Shown: piece after piece, positions 49,251-62,577 of the stretch | How the letters are laid out: each line of letters starts with the position of its first letter | How positions within the stretch are numbered: position 1 is the first letter of the stretch | NCBI GenBank assembly: GCA_001579985.1 | Contig: LRSR01009678.1 | Coordinates: 21,113 to 85,112 of the forward strand | Source of the DNA: Hypsibius dujardini | Lineage: Eukaryota; Tardigrada; Eutardigrada; Parachela; Hypsibiidae | Length of the DNA: 64,000 bases | Reading direction: 5' to 3' | Made by a program: the position numbers and the translations under genes | Notes under the pieces: model-generated | What the model saw: only the letters and a program-made list of their open reading frames with translations | What the model was told of the DNA's origin: nothing | Databases searched by the model: none

Positions 49251-52200
49251 ATCGTGGACTCTTTTCTAGTTCTACCGGTCATTCAGATCTACCTTCCAGC
49301 CCAGGTGGCGCTGATGTCCCAGACTGCATCCGTGCGATCACTAGTCTTCCTCATTGCGTGATGTGTGAAACGATCGCAGGTTTCCGGAAACCGGTGTCTC
49401 CACTCCACTACCTTTCGCGACATGGGTCGCCGTCACGAAGGCCGAGGTGTAACGTTTCAGACTTTCACGTTTTTCAGGCACACCAAATGAAAGGCGCGCT
49501 TTCGGTCGTGAAACCATCTAGTTGCGTGTAATTTGTCTCTTCACAGTTTCCGGCATTCTCGAGGGGCTGTTGCTGCTGGGGCTGCTCACAACAAGACTAC
49601 ACCTGCGTGTGAGAACCGACAATTGGGCAGAGATCATAACAGTTGATGTATCTTAATGTTGTAGACGAGAGCTGTCCGAGGAAGGGAAAGCGTGAGAACA
49701 GCTAGATTGCCTTCGGTTGCGCCATCGGAACAAAAGCCTAGACTCGACCCCCGTGTGTGTGTGTGTGTGTGTGACTGACTACCTTGCAAGGTGTGTGATT
49801 AATGTCACGATCTTTCAGCAAGGACCCGCGCGTTTCCGGGGTGGTGAAGGGGTGGACACATGGTGGGGCTGGTGTGTGTCTTGTCTGTTAGATCACGGCA
49901 GTTTGCTAATGAGGCCTGGCGCGTCTCACGTTAGTATATTTCACGGACTCGTCATAAGTCTTTCAGTGCCGCCGCCGCGGCCACTAATTAATAATGTAAA
50001 ATCACTCGAAATCAACCGTGTCGTTGGTTGAGTCACACACCGCGATTAGACGTCGTGGCTGTTACGCTTCTATTATATTGTAGGGCTCTCTTTTCAGCTG
50101 AAATTATTAGTAAAAAAGACTGGTGAGTGGTTACGTCTTTGAGTGACTGTCTTCCAAGTCTTAGTTTTTTTTCCGATCGAGTCAGCACCTTGTCGGTCGG
50201 AATTATCATTAAGCAGTCTGACTGATTAGTTGTCTGTCTGCCTGTCAATTCGGTTACTTGGCTGTCTGACTGAACACGCTCCTCCCTGAAAGTGCGCCTG
50301 AAGGCCTACCGATTGATTGTTGTTTTTCTTGCAATATCAATGCAGGTGCTATGCCTGTGGACCATGTCGTCATCACGTCAGGAAGACGAAACAACGAAAC
50401 GCTGACTTAATCATCGAGGGTGTCTGGGGATGGCCTTTGACTGGGCCACCGCGATTGTCTAAAAATGGCCTTTCTCTTTGCGGCACAACGACCCAGAAAA
50501 CCTCTACTCGCACAGTACAGTACACACACAGGCAGGAATCAGAAAGCCTTGGTCACACCGCTCGGCAATCGCTCCGTGAACTTTGGCACGGCGAACCCGG
50601 CGCGCGGTGAACTACTTTCACCCGGGGTCGGTGTCGGGTCTCTCTCTCTCGCGCTTTCAATCGTCTTCACGTTGTCTGTTTCTCTTCTGACTCGCCATGC
50701 AAACAAACCAGCATGTGTTGATATTTACATCGATTATTAGGGATGTTTGCAGAGTGCGAATCAGTTGGGGGGTTTCGTTTCCGGATGATAACTGTGTACA
50801 GGGCCTCAAGGAGGAAAGATTTTATGGAGGGAGCGGCGGCTATTTTTAGGGGAGGAAACGTGTGGCTGAGTAGTTGGTCTGGTTTTTATCGAGCTCATCT
50901 TCCGTCTTCACTAGACACTTCGCTTGAGAGTTGACACGGAGGGATCTCCCACCGTGATCTGATTCCGTGTCTTCAATCTTTTCTGTGGGAAACTTAGCTG
51001 CGATTCTTTTCGGACGAAAAACGAGGCACGCGGTTTGACCTTACGACGTCAACAAGCTCTCTCGCCTCGAGGGGTTCGCCGACATTACTACTGCGCGTGT
51101 GCGTCTGCGGGGGTGACTTTACTATATGTCAAATCGTTTGCGAAATAACATAAATTTTCGTTGGACCTATTACGAAGAAGTGTCTGTCTGTCTGTTTGTC
51201 ACGTTTACTAACAGTTCTTGTTGCTTGCAGGCTTTTTTCTCCCTGGATCACGCTTGCCATTCTGCTCTCCGACCGATTGATTCGAGGAGACCTTTCGCGT
51301 GCGGACCGATAATCTCCCTTACCAGGTATGCGACCTTCATAGATTGTTAAACAACTGCAGGAGCTCGGAGGTCTCCTCCGCTGTCGTTATATGTTACACA
51401 GACACGATCGCCCTGTGGAGTAAACAACCTTGAATTGCTGGATGGATGGAGACAAGTGGGAAATGATCGATTTTTAACCCCTCGATTTTTTGTGTACCTC
51501 GACAGGTACTGCAGGACGTGCGGAGAGACTCGAGAGAGGGGGACTTTGGTTTTCCGGCTGATTAAAGAGCCGCTGGGCGTTTTTGTTCGCGGTGTGTTAC
51601 AACAGCTGGGGAGCCTGCTGCTCTTCCGTTCTTGCCTGGATCACACTATTGTGTGTTGGTGATGGACGCCGCGCCGCCGGAGGTGGAACGGACTTGCTGC
51701 TGGTAATAGTCGCCCGCGCGCGCGCCCCTTCCGTGGAGGCAGGATATCCGGCCGGAGTGTTTCTGCTGCGAAAAAGGTGAGTGCGTAATGGGGGTTTTCA
51801 CGGTTGAGAGTGGGGTGTGTTGTGCATTGTGTATGGCGCGGGGATTGGCTCTCCGCGCGCGCGCACGATGTGATTGTAATCTCGCAGGTTTTGCTCGCAG
51901 CGAGAGAGGCTGCCTTTTGTGATGGTGCTAATGATGTTCGATAGCCTGTGCGATCAGCTCTATTGAGATGAGAGAGAGTGTGGGATTCGACATGGTCCCA
52001 CGCGACGACCTGCGCGGCTTTTGAGCTTGGAGAACTGGGAAATGAATGGTACGCGATGGAGATCGATCCCGCACTCGATTGCCTGGATGAGGGCTTATCA
52101 CGTTCAAGTTCTTCAAGCCCTGGAGAGGTCACTTAACTGGCTACCAGTGACCTTGTCTAGATTCCTTTTAGGACCCTTCAGTTGCTTGTTGTTTGCCGCT

Positions 52201-55200
52201 CTATCAGTCCGTGTCGGCATTTGGCAACGATGTCTGTTTGCTGTCATTGTCTTTTATGTCTGGAATCACAATTCAGCTGACTGCCAGCGCCATTGTCGTG
52301 ATTCGTCTTATTTGTCTGCCGCTCTGTCAGTCCTAGTTTGTGTTTGATCACCGTGTCTCTTTGCCGACCTGTTGATGTCTTCTATGCTTGCCTGAGTGAC
52401 CATTCTGGTGGCTGCCGGCAACATTGTTTTAAATCGTCTCAGCCACTCTGTTGTCTGCCTGGACTTGATCTGTCTATCTCTCTGTCTATCTCTCTGTCTG
52501 TGTTTGGCTATCGTGTCAGTTGGTCTACCTGTCGTCTTACATGTGCCTGTACCTCTTTGAAGCCAGTCGCCAATTCTAACTCGTTTTCTTCTGAGCTTGG
52601 TGGTCTTGTTTTGACGCAGGGGGCGCCACGGTTCGCTTGACCTGTGAGGAGGGTGCGCGGTGCGCGAGAGACTTTCCAAACCGATTTATCTCGCGTTGTG
52701 TTTGGCCTTATCTTCCAGCTTGAGTCGTTGACAGGTGCGTTGAGCAACAGCTCACACACACCACACAACTGGAAAGAGCCGAGAAAGTCCGTTGATTGTC
52801 TTCGCACACGCCATCATGTACCGGTATGGTACACTTTGTAGTTGTACACCTGTGTGTGCTGTGCTGTCTGTGTGTGATGTGGTGTGGTTTTCGGTGTGCT
52901 GATGGGGCGGATCGGCTTGAGAAAACTTGGTCTCTTGCATGCATGCCGCTCGGTTCGCTCATCCACCACTACCGCGACCTGCTGCTGGGGACGCAAAATG
53001 TGATCTAACGTTCGTTTCGCGCTCGACTCAACTCTCGACTCGACCACATTAAGGGGCCTTTTGGAACGGGTTCGTTCGACGACGAAGAAAAAACACACAC
53101 GCAGATCTTCACAGCGTGAAGCAAGAGCTATCGTCTTCCACGTCTCTCTCTCCCCCCTCTATTGTGTTTTGAAATAACGAAGCGTTTTTTGCAATATTAC
53201 GCTGTTTTTCTGTTTGATTGCTTGCTTATTCTAAGGAGGAGCACCTCTACTGCAGTCGTAATTGCCTGTCATTAAATCGCCCTGCGGAATTTTCCATTCC
53301 AACCGGAATCATTTTACCGCACAGACAACAGGTATGAGTGCCGTATGAGGGGGGGGGGTGAATACGATTCGTCGTATGAGGAAGAGGGTCCTCCAGATAC
53401 GCGCACTACGGGATGAACACCGGCAGTAGCAGCACCTTTTATGTTGATATCGGAAGCCCGGAAAACACCCACGCGCACCGGTCTCTGCCTGAGCGTGAAC
53501 GAACAACACAACACACAGTTCTTTTTAGGAGATCGATTTTCCTCCCTTTTTTCCGTTCCTTTTGGCTTTTGCCACGTATTTCGCTCTTTTTCTCCAGGGA
53601 CTCTGGAAACGGACCGACCCATCGACTGAGGGGAAGCGGGAATAATTGAAAATGATGATTTAGTAGTGCAGCAATATCGGCGATTTCTCTCGCGCCCGTG
53701 CTTCGGCTGAAGAGTGTGAGGATAAGGACAGATAGAAAGGCACTTTGCGGTGTGGTGGATGCTCCGCAGTGTGTGTTCGAGTTTGTCCAGACGTCTGGCT
53801 GCAATTGAAATCACATCAATCTCTCTCTTTTTTTACTTGCGGATGAAATTTATTGTCCAACATCAGCAGCGAGCTCGTTCGACTTGGCGCACGATCAATT
53901 TCCACTCGATAATTTGACCGGGATTCACGGCACTTTAACGTCTTCCGTCCGTCCTGGTTTACGGAGAGATCCATCTGGAGGTCTGTTGTGGTTTGGGGAC
54001 TTTTATTAGAGTTGTGGAATGTCGTTAAAAGTGACTGTCGGCCTGTTTTGTCGGTCTACCTCCGGCTGTATCTGTGACTGTCTGTGTCTGTCTGTCACGG
54101 GCTTGGTGTCTGAACCGAGTACGCGTAGATGTCCGCCTGATTACAGTTTGCTTTGCTGTCGTCATCAGAGTGCGTCGCTAGTGTGGTTGTTGTTGAAAGT
54201 GACGGTTTGTCTGTTTGTCTCTCTAACTCTGGTTATGTCTGTCTGACAGTCTGTCCGTCTGTCTGTGACTGCCTGGTGCCTCGACTGAACACGCAGAGAT
54301 GTCTGACTGTGATATCATTCCACCGAGATGTCGGCGTACGACTAGGTCACCAGTGTGGTCATGAAGCGTCGTCGTCGGGGGGAAGAGGAAGAGTGATGGC
54401 GCTCCTCGAGGAAGATGTCAGGAGTGTCGGACAGCGCGCCGTCACCGCCGCGGCTTTCCGACCATGTTCTATCTGATGTTCGGGTTAGTCGCCCCTGTGT
54501 TATGACGATACACATCAGTGATTTATCGTTTCGAATGTTTACTTGGTGGTCGCGGACTGCACTGCAAAGTAGCCCCTCGCTCTCTCACTCGTCCGTGGTC
54601 TTGCTGAAGCGACCGATGGTGCTCTACCCTGTACTGCGCGGCGTTTCCACTTTCACATGCTTGTCTGTGTGCGCTTTCGGTCGTCGTCTTATGGCCTCTC
54701 TCGACCGAGATGGATGTGTTGTTGACCACAGCTTTCCCTTGCAATCCGGTTTGTGGTGGTGCTTTACCCCCTTCCCCTTCCCCTTCATCGACCATATGGA
54801 TGGGTATTAGGGCGGGACTTGAACGGCCATTTGTCGAGACTGTATATGGTCGGTCAATCTTTTTCTCTAATTATTGATTGGAATTTGTCGGACATTGGGA
54901 TTATGTATGTATGAGTGAGTGCGAGCGAGCGAGCGGATCGGATGGCAGAAAGTGCTGTTATGAACGCGGCCTGTCTTGGGTTTGGTGGTGGAATCACTCT
55001 CTAATTAGCATTACGGAACAACACGCGCAATTGCCGTTTCAGCTCCTCGATTGCTGTAATGATTTTCTATCGGAGACGGGTCTCCATTTTCCCAGTGAAG
55101 ATAATTAACTTTGGTTTTTGCAAATTTGAACGTGGCTTCGCATGCGGAACGGGATTATTAACGCCAGTGTGGCCGTAGATAATTTTTTACAAACTGACTT

Positions 55201-56377
55201 CTCAAAATTGACAGGACGTGAAACAATAGTTTTTAAGTTTCTGTTGACAAGAGTGACAGAAAGCGAATAAATAAAATTGTTATCGATAACATCCGTAGAC
55301 ACACAGACAGACACACAAGCGTGTAGCGTCTGTCTGACTCGCAAAAATAAATCTGCCAGACAAAAGAGCTCTGCGAGGATTCCCGGTTTGAATAAATTAT
55401 TTATGATTCGGGGTCGCGCTTTCTCTTTCTCTTTCTCTCTCACTCTGTCTTTAGTAGTGTGAGGATTGAGATTGGTCATCCAGGACAAGGCTCTTGTTAT
55501 GGAATTGGAATGCTTTGTCTGTACTATGGGTCAGACGCTGTGGCCAGAGTGTCGCTTGTCTGCGTGAGTTTCTCTTCTCCAGACAGACCGACCAACCATC
55601 GAAGAGAGAGAAGAGAGTGCCATCCGTCGGGGGCAAATGCAAGCCGGAGCATAGCCTTTTAAGAGTGGACGCGGATAACAAAGGAGATCTGGTTCTATCA
55701 GCCAGCACACGGAGAGACCAGAGGAGCTTTGGTCTGTGTGTGTGTGTGTGCCTGTCTCTCACGGACACATACATACTACAGAGACTCGGCCATGACTCTC
55801 CCCCCTTTCGCCGTCTACTTCCATTCCATCGTGTGTGTATGTGTGATGTGAAAGGCTCTGTGCTGAAACTTTCATCAAGCGTCGCGCGGCCTCCGCTTTT
55901 CGAGTGCAGTGTGTATGTATGTTTTCGTCCTCGTCCATCTGGTGCTTTTACCACTTGCGCTCTGATCTACCCGCTCGTACACGGCAATCCGCTACTGCTG
56001 CTCCACCAGACATCGTCGTCGACATTTTCCGTCACCGATATCTCTCTCTCTCTCTGGCGAATGCTTCGTATGTGTGTGTCTGTGGGGAAAACGGTAGGTT
56101 TTCGTTGATTTTTCACCGCGGTGACCCCTTTTTCTTACGGTGAGCGAGTGAGTACTGCTACTTTTAACTGTTGAGAAGGTCCGCCGTTATTGGTATTGCC
56201 CGCCGTTGTCAGTATCGTCTGCCTCGAGACGGCGTCTTGCATGGGTGGGTCCTCGGTTGACTGTGGTTTTCGCTGTCTACGCTGAAAGGTACGGTGGTAC
56301 TCGGATGTGCTGGCGAGGCATTGCAGGACACTGGGCCGGGCCGGCCGACCTCTATTTTCGGGCGAATGACGATATGG

Positions 56378-56402
56378 GCTCTCTCTCTCTCTCTCTCTCT
56401 TT
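56378..56402. repeat. (CT)n run
   Basis: About 12 CT units on the plus strand. Similar shorter runs occur at 56040-56056 and 56618-56640. Confidence 0.85.
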
Positions 56403-59400
56403 GTAATGCTGATGATAAGATGCGCGAGCAGCCGGTCGAGGCCTTCATCGTTTGTCGTTTCGTTGTCTGTTTTTCTTACGATTTTTTACCCTTGCCGATG
56501 AGGGAGCCAGACAAGAGAGACTGATGAGCGACCTAGAAAATCTTCCGCCATCATCTTCTCTCTCCTCACACACGGACCGTCCGTCATTGCGTTTGCAGGC
56601 ACGACCGATTCCTGCTCTCTCGCTCTCTCTATCTCTCTCTGAGAGTATTGTTGTTTGTCTGGTCACACATTCTTCTTGACTGACTGACTGACTGACTGAC
56701 TTAGATATATATTTTTATGTTGTTTCTCTTCGCTGCAGGTTTTGCTGTTCCAATCTGGATATATAAGCTACTTTTGAAGTGGGACTTTCGAAATACATTC
56801 TCCGCTGGATCGTATCGCGACTATCGACCGGCATCACCATCACGCGCATCGCGTATCGCATCATAATTGAGGAAGAAGAACGAGTGCAGCCGTGCACAAG
56901 GATTGGAATAATTAGGTCAGTAGTGTATTTATTCGCTCCTCTCCGCGCCACCACGGCGTTTTGCACTGCACTCCTCCCTTCCCCCCTCCCGCCCAGTGTG
57001 TGGTGTGTTAGGGGGTCGGACTGGGTTGGTTGCAAAAGTCAGGAGGACAAGCGTCAATAAATGCTATTTTTCTCGTGTGCCTGGTGACGTCTGTCTGTGC
57101 GGCCCCTCACCCCGTTGGGCCTTGACTGACTGTGTCTCTATAAACTGTATTCTCGTACTGTTTTGTATGTCTGTGACTGTGCATGTGCCGGCGTTGACTT
57201 TTCTCTGGTGGCACAGTTTTCATTTCCTACCACACACGGTACACCTGGTGTGACTCTTGACTGTCCGATTGCTTTATGATTCTGTCGTATTTTATTTTAA
57301 GCCCCCCTTCCTTCCTCGTACGGGGTGGTTGTGTGTGTGTGTGTTTGATTTCCGTTATCTATCTAGTGCTGTGCCTACATAGACATTATTCACATACACA
57401 CGCATACCTCGCTGCCCTGTGTCTGTGCTGAGAGTTTGTTGTACTTGTTTTTACGATTTCTCTGGACTGAATCTGTCGTCGGATTAGATTTGAGTGACAT
57501 CATTTTTTTTCGCTCTCCTCGTTGGGATATCCTGTGTGCCAGTCAGCAGGTGAGCGACGAGGTGAGGTGAGAAGAGTTCAAGAGATCGGGTAAAAGAGGG
57601 GCCTTTATCTGGGGTGTATGCAGGTTAACCAGGAAATTAAGTTTCACATTTTTGGTCCACGTGTGTTTGTCTGTGTCTGTGGGTGCGGTGGTGTGATTGA
57701 GGCTTCTAACCTGAAAGTGGTCATCGTATCAGTTGCACACTTGCAATCCGACTTGCTCTTCCCATCGTTTACTTGATACTTTTTTCGTCTTGATATATCG
57801 GATCAGGATTACTTACTTACTCCTACCAAACGCGAAGACGTGTCTGTGCACCTTCAGGTCGGTCGAAGATTCTCTTCTAATCATTAAATCGGGTTTTTTT
57901 CTGTATGGAGAGGGAAGGAAGGCTGCTTGAATATTTGCTCTGTAAAATTGCATTAGATAGTGATCGATCGTTTGGAAGTTTTTTTCCCTCCCCAGCTTGA
58001 TTGTTTCTTCTGAGTACGATATGAGTGGTTGGTAATTTTGCATTTTTTTGTTATAATGCATGCTGACCTACTTATTGAAGATTGTTGTCTCGCTTTGTCT
58101 TGGTCTCTTGCATCATAAGGCCTCCCTTGTTGTTGTTTTTCGCTATCACGATTGTGAAGGCTGATTTCTCGTTCCATCTGTTCTGTTGATGGTGCAGATA
58201 CATTTGGGTGTTGAAATGTTTTTATCTCTTAATTGATTTGATCACTCGAAAGACTATTCTTCCCCGTTCTGTGACTATCTGTTCTTGTTTCCGCTCAGCT
58301 CTAAATCGTTGTGTCTGCCTATATTTGACTGTCTGTGTGCGTCTGTCGAGCTGCCTGGAACCTTTCTGAGTCTCTTGACCATCGATGTCTGGCCGAAATC
58401 TTTCTGCTTGAACTCAATTCATTATTATTACCCACCGGGGGATGCGATACGTAAGGGGTGTTACTACATCGATCGGTGTGTAGAAAAGCCGTTCTTCCAA
58501 CAACGCTTCTCTCGGACACACGATGGATGTCCGGACTGGTGCTTTGTTGGAAAATTGCTCGTCGCGACGCGCGACGCGAACGACCGCAAGCTTGTTTTGA
58601 AAGCGACGCTTTTATATACACAGCGTCCGGTTTTTATAAGCGCCCTGTTGACGGGGGCCTGTCATATGTGTCTAATTTTGCAGAGAGAGAGAGAGAGGGT
58701 TTGAAACGTTTTAGGACCAACTAATGGTGCATCTCGGTGAGCTGCTCCATCCGTCTCCGGGTGTGCGTGTGTGTCTGTCTGTGGAAGTGCATGATGAACA
58801 GCTGATTTGACGCTTGATGATGAGAGCGGGTTTTTGAGGAAGGGCATAAACACAGTTTCAACTATTGCCTATACACAAACCGGTCAGTTCGGACATGGCG
58901 AGGCGAGGGGAAACCTTGAAACACGCTCGGCCTGCCCTTCCCGTTTGAGATGACGTGGGTGTCGTGGTTGGATCTCTCTCTCTGTCTCTTTCACGAAAAA
59001 CGGTACTCACACTTTCAGGTCCGAATCTGTGTCTCTACTTTGACTGATTTGGACTTGACTGTCTGTCTCTGTCTGCCTGTGCGTCTCTGTCTAACTGTGC
59101 GTGCGTGTGCGTCATCTGATAAATTTAACCTGTTTGTGTCTGTTTGTCTGTCTGTCTGTGGGGGTTGTTGGTGTTGTTGACGGCGATGTCGGTGAATGGT
59201 GAACGGTGGATTGAACGGTGAGCTTGGTGAGGGAATTGCTCAAGAAATGAAAGAGACCGAGAGAAATGGCTTTAAAAATATAGATAATGGGTGATGTAAA
59301 CGGAAAAGCATACTTACACGATTGTGCGTCTTTGATTTGGTCTGTTTGTCTGCTGTGCTGCCTACCTGCCTACCTGCCTGAAATGGCATTGGAAGGAATT

Positions 59401-59904
59401 TGCCTTGACGAGCCTGAGCGAGCGCCCCTTTTCAATGCCGGACTGTGCAGTTGCGTCGGCGGCGAGGACCCTATCTTCATTCCGGCGTCGTCGCAAGCAA
59501 AATGCGGTCGTTATGCACGTCTCTGGGGAGAGAATGTGAGTAATGGCGTGTCGGGATCGGCGTTTGATTGTTGTCTTGTTGTCTTGTTAGTGTTGGCGCC
59601 GCGGCAGGTGGAATTACTATCGGTATTCAAGTGCATAGAGCGAGAGGGCGATGATAACGAGTGATGAGCCGTAAAAATGTGCGCGTCGTGTGTTCCGGAC
59701 GCGAGGAGCGCTGAATGACTGGGCGATGGAACTTCCTGGCCGGATCTTTGAAGACTCTGAAGAGACCTTGATGTTTGCAAGGCTGTGAGTCTTTAAATTC
59801 TTGCCGCTGCCATTGATACTTGTTGTCTTTTTTGTGGCTATTTTAGCAAGTTGTCGAGTCCTCAGTTCTATTGTTTGCTCTTTTTGGCTGCGTATCCGTC
59901 GCAG

Positions 59905-59990
59905 TAATCTCTGTCTGTCTGTCTGTCTGTATGTCTGTCTGTCAGCTTGCCTGCTTGTTTGTTTGTCTGTCTGTCTGTTTGTCTAACTAT
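59905..59990. repeat. (TGTC)n array
   Basis: TGTC units with TTGCCTGCTTGTTTG interruptions and ATCTATCTATG at the end. Confidence 0.93.
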
Positions 59991-61302
59991 CTGTCCATCT
60001 ATGTATCAATCCGATATCTATCTGTTTATTCATATTCGTATCTAACTTGCTGTTAACCGGTTATACATCTTTGATCAGTTCTTTTACTGTCTGTTTGATG
60101 TCTTGGACTTCTTCTGCCACGGCTCGTCTGCACCAGTAAACGGACACTTGGCGGATGCCGCGACACGGCCTTTTAGTTGCTTAAACGGCGATGTACTGCA
60201 TGCCCTCATTATTGAAGACCTCTCTCTCTTTCTCTCCCTCCTCATCAACTCGACTCAGGCAGTGGTACGCCGTTCAGTAGGTTTGTGATCTTCTAACTAC
60301 AACAACTCGCTTGAAGAGATTGTACCAAGGCCATCCGCTAATCATCTCACTGACTACGAATAGCAGCACGACCATAACGGCGACGACGACGAGCGAGACA
60401 AGTCGAGTCGCACTAGTCGGCTTGCAAGGCAATCAGGTGTTGCTTTGCTTGTACGTTGTACTTTATCGTGTTCTCGTTCCTCAAGTTCCCTCTGCGACTG
60501 CACGCAAGCCCTGCGCGCTTTTTTTGACGACACAACAGAACCAGCTGGCCTTATTTATGGCAAGTGGTTCTGTTCTCTCGTGAAAGACCTCTATGACACC
60601 ATCTATTCTACACACAGAGAGGATTCTGTCTTTCATTAATCTCATCGCCTGTTGGGTCGTCGTCGTCGTCTTCATGGATCCCCTCCACACCCTGCTGGGC
60701 TCACGTGGTTTTCATCGTGTCTTTTTAAATGCCGTTACAGCGGGAGGACTCTTCGAGCCGTAGCAGCAGCAGCAGCAACTCCAAAGACGGACTGTAACGT
60801 CGTCGGTGTGTGCGTGCCAATCCAATTGAAGTCTCACCCGGCGTTTACCAACTGAAATATCACCGTCGTCGTCGGTCCGCCGCAATCAGCGTGCTTGGAG
60901 CGCGCGTTTGCGTAAGATTTTGTTTGAAAAAGTGCGTTTATTTACGCGCCGTGCTCCTCGACGGAATCCACCAACACAGACACACGGAGACGGAGAGAGA
61001 AAGAGAGAGGGTGGTAGTCGTTGAGGGTCTCCATTTACTTGAGGAACGCGCTCGCGGGAAAAATTGTTTTCCGACTAATTCAGCAGTTTCATCAAGCGCC
61101 GGTTACATCGCGCCCAATGGATGGAGGACCTGATGGTGTGGTGCTGGTGGTGGTGTCGATGTCTCCATTAGAGCTGCAGTCACTGCCGACGCCGTTTCCG
61201 GAGAGAGTGCTCTTGAGTTAATTACGTAAAAATCGTTGCACTGTGTGCTTGTTGTTGAGGTCCGACGATGACGGTAGCGGTCTTAACAACCTCCTTACTT
61301 AT

Positions 61303-61411
61303 CCGTGTATGTGTGTGTGTGTATGTGTGTGTGTCTGTGTGTGTGTCTGTGTGTGTGTGTCTGTGTGTCTGTGTGTCTGTCTGTGTCTGTGTCTGTGTCT
61401 GTGTGTGTGTG
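61303..61411. repeat. (GT)n/(GTCT)n compound microsatellite
   Basis: Over 100 bases of GT with TC interruptions every 8-12 bases. It ends in pure GT. Confidence 0.93.
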
Positions 61412-62034
61412 GCTCTTGCGGAGATGAGGGCTTGATTTGACAACACCGCAAAATGGTACGCTGAATACGGAGTAAGAGCTAGAGAGACTACTGAGAGAGG
61501 GAGTACCTGAGGGCGATGATGGGTGGTTTTTGGTTGGTTACGGGGGCGCTGCTCTGTACAGTTGACTGTACTGTAGTAGTGGTTGTAGTTACCGGGGTGT
61601 CGGTCCGAGGTGACGCCATCGTTTTTCACGATTGCTGGGGAGAACAAATTATATACTCGCATTATACCCCCTTCTTGTGTTGTGTAAACGGGTGAGCACT
61701 GCGAGAAAGACGGAGAAGGTGCTAATCGAATTGATGGTAAAAAACGCGCTTGCATCTTTTACTTGGTCGACTGTGTTTGAGTAGCGAAAACGACGTGACT
61801 TTTTGTGAGATGTCTTGTCCGGAGAAGATTGCGGTGTGTGGGTGTGTGTGTTTTCCAGTCGACTTGTGGTAGCTTTTCTTATCGTTTTGTGTGGTGTGTG
61901 TGTTTGTAGTTCATAGACTTGATTGGCGTGACTCAGGCAAGCAATCTGTCGGATATAACTGGAGAACGATGACGCAGTCTCTGCAGGCGTGGACCCAAGA
62001 CCGGGACAAGCAAATAAGCAAGCTGGTGATTGGA

Positions 62035-62051
62035 CATTCAGACAGACAATC

Positions 62052-62093
<42 letters not shown>

Positions 62094-62115
62094 CTAGACA
62101 GACAAACAGACAGTA
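62035..62115. repeat. (GACA)n array next to dispersed repeat G
   Basis: Nearly pure GACA run followed by TAGACAGACAAACAGACAGTAAGG, then directly by repeat G copy 2. Relative to the repeat, the array lies on the same side as in copy 1. Confidence 0.93.
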
Positions 62116-62121
62116 AGGCAT

Positions 62122-62322
62122 TATAACGACTGACTTTTACGTGGCTTTTCTGTTCATTGGAGACTGTACGCTTTATCAGAAAAATTCGTTTTTAAAGGTT
62201 CAGTCGATCGAAGAGAGTGTCACTCCGGCCTTTGTCCGCACACAACGCCCTGTCAGTCTAAAAACGTGTATACCCCCATGCACCAATATTTATTTCGTCG
62301 ATGTCGAGGCTCATTAGTAAAA
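62122..62322 (+). mobile_element. Dispersed repeat G, copy 2
   Basis: Inverted copy of 28755-28957, running from TTATAACGACTGACTTTTAC to GGCTCATTAGTAAAA. One frame is open for about 66 codons on the plus strand from GACTGACTT to the TAG at 62316. The peptide contains FLFIGDCTLYQKNSFLK. No known domain. Possibly the 3' end of a transposon ORF or a chance frame. Confidence 0.8.
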
Positions 62323-62528
62323 CGGAACTCGACCTACTTTCGCCCTTCCTCCCGCTGTCTTTCTCGCGTATAACTCGCATCTCTCCATCCATCTCTTCAT
62401 CCATCCCTCCCGAGAACATGCAGCACTCGGCTTTCCCGTTCGTCGGTATATAGCTCGCGATCACTCCATAGAACGCATCTCATGCATTGCAGGGCACCCA
62501 AAGTTAGCATCATCTTGACGCGTCCGTT

Positions 62529-62530
<2 letters not shown>

Positions 62531-62576
<46 letters not shown>
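62531..62576. repeat. (AC)23 dinucleotide repeat
   Basis: Uninterrupted AC run of about 46 bases, the purest dinucleotide tract in the window. A (TAG)n/(AGT)n trinucleotide run of eight or so units follows at 62627-62649. Confidence 0.96.

Positions 62577-62577
<1 letters not shown>

Noticed and set aside
55494-56108. 204-codon plus-strand frame, the longest in the right half of the window
   Set aside because: Composition follows TCT/GTGTG low-complexity DNA and there is no domain-like pattern.
60616-60753. Hydrophobic frame (FINLIACWVVVVVFMDPLH...) as a transporter exon
   Set aside because: The valine run comes from a GTC trinucleotide repeat, other frames are also open, and no partner exon is in phase nearby.
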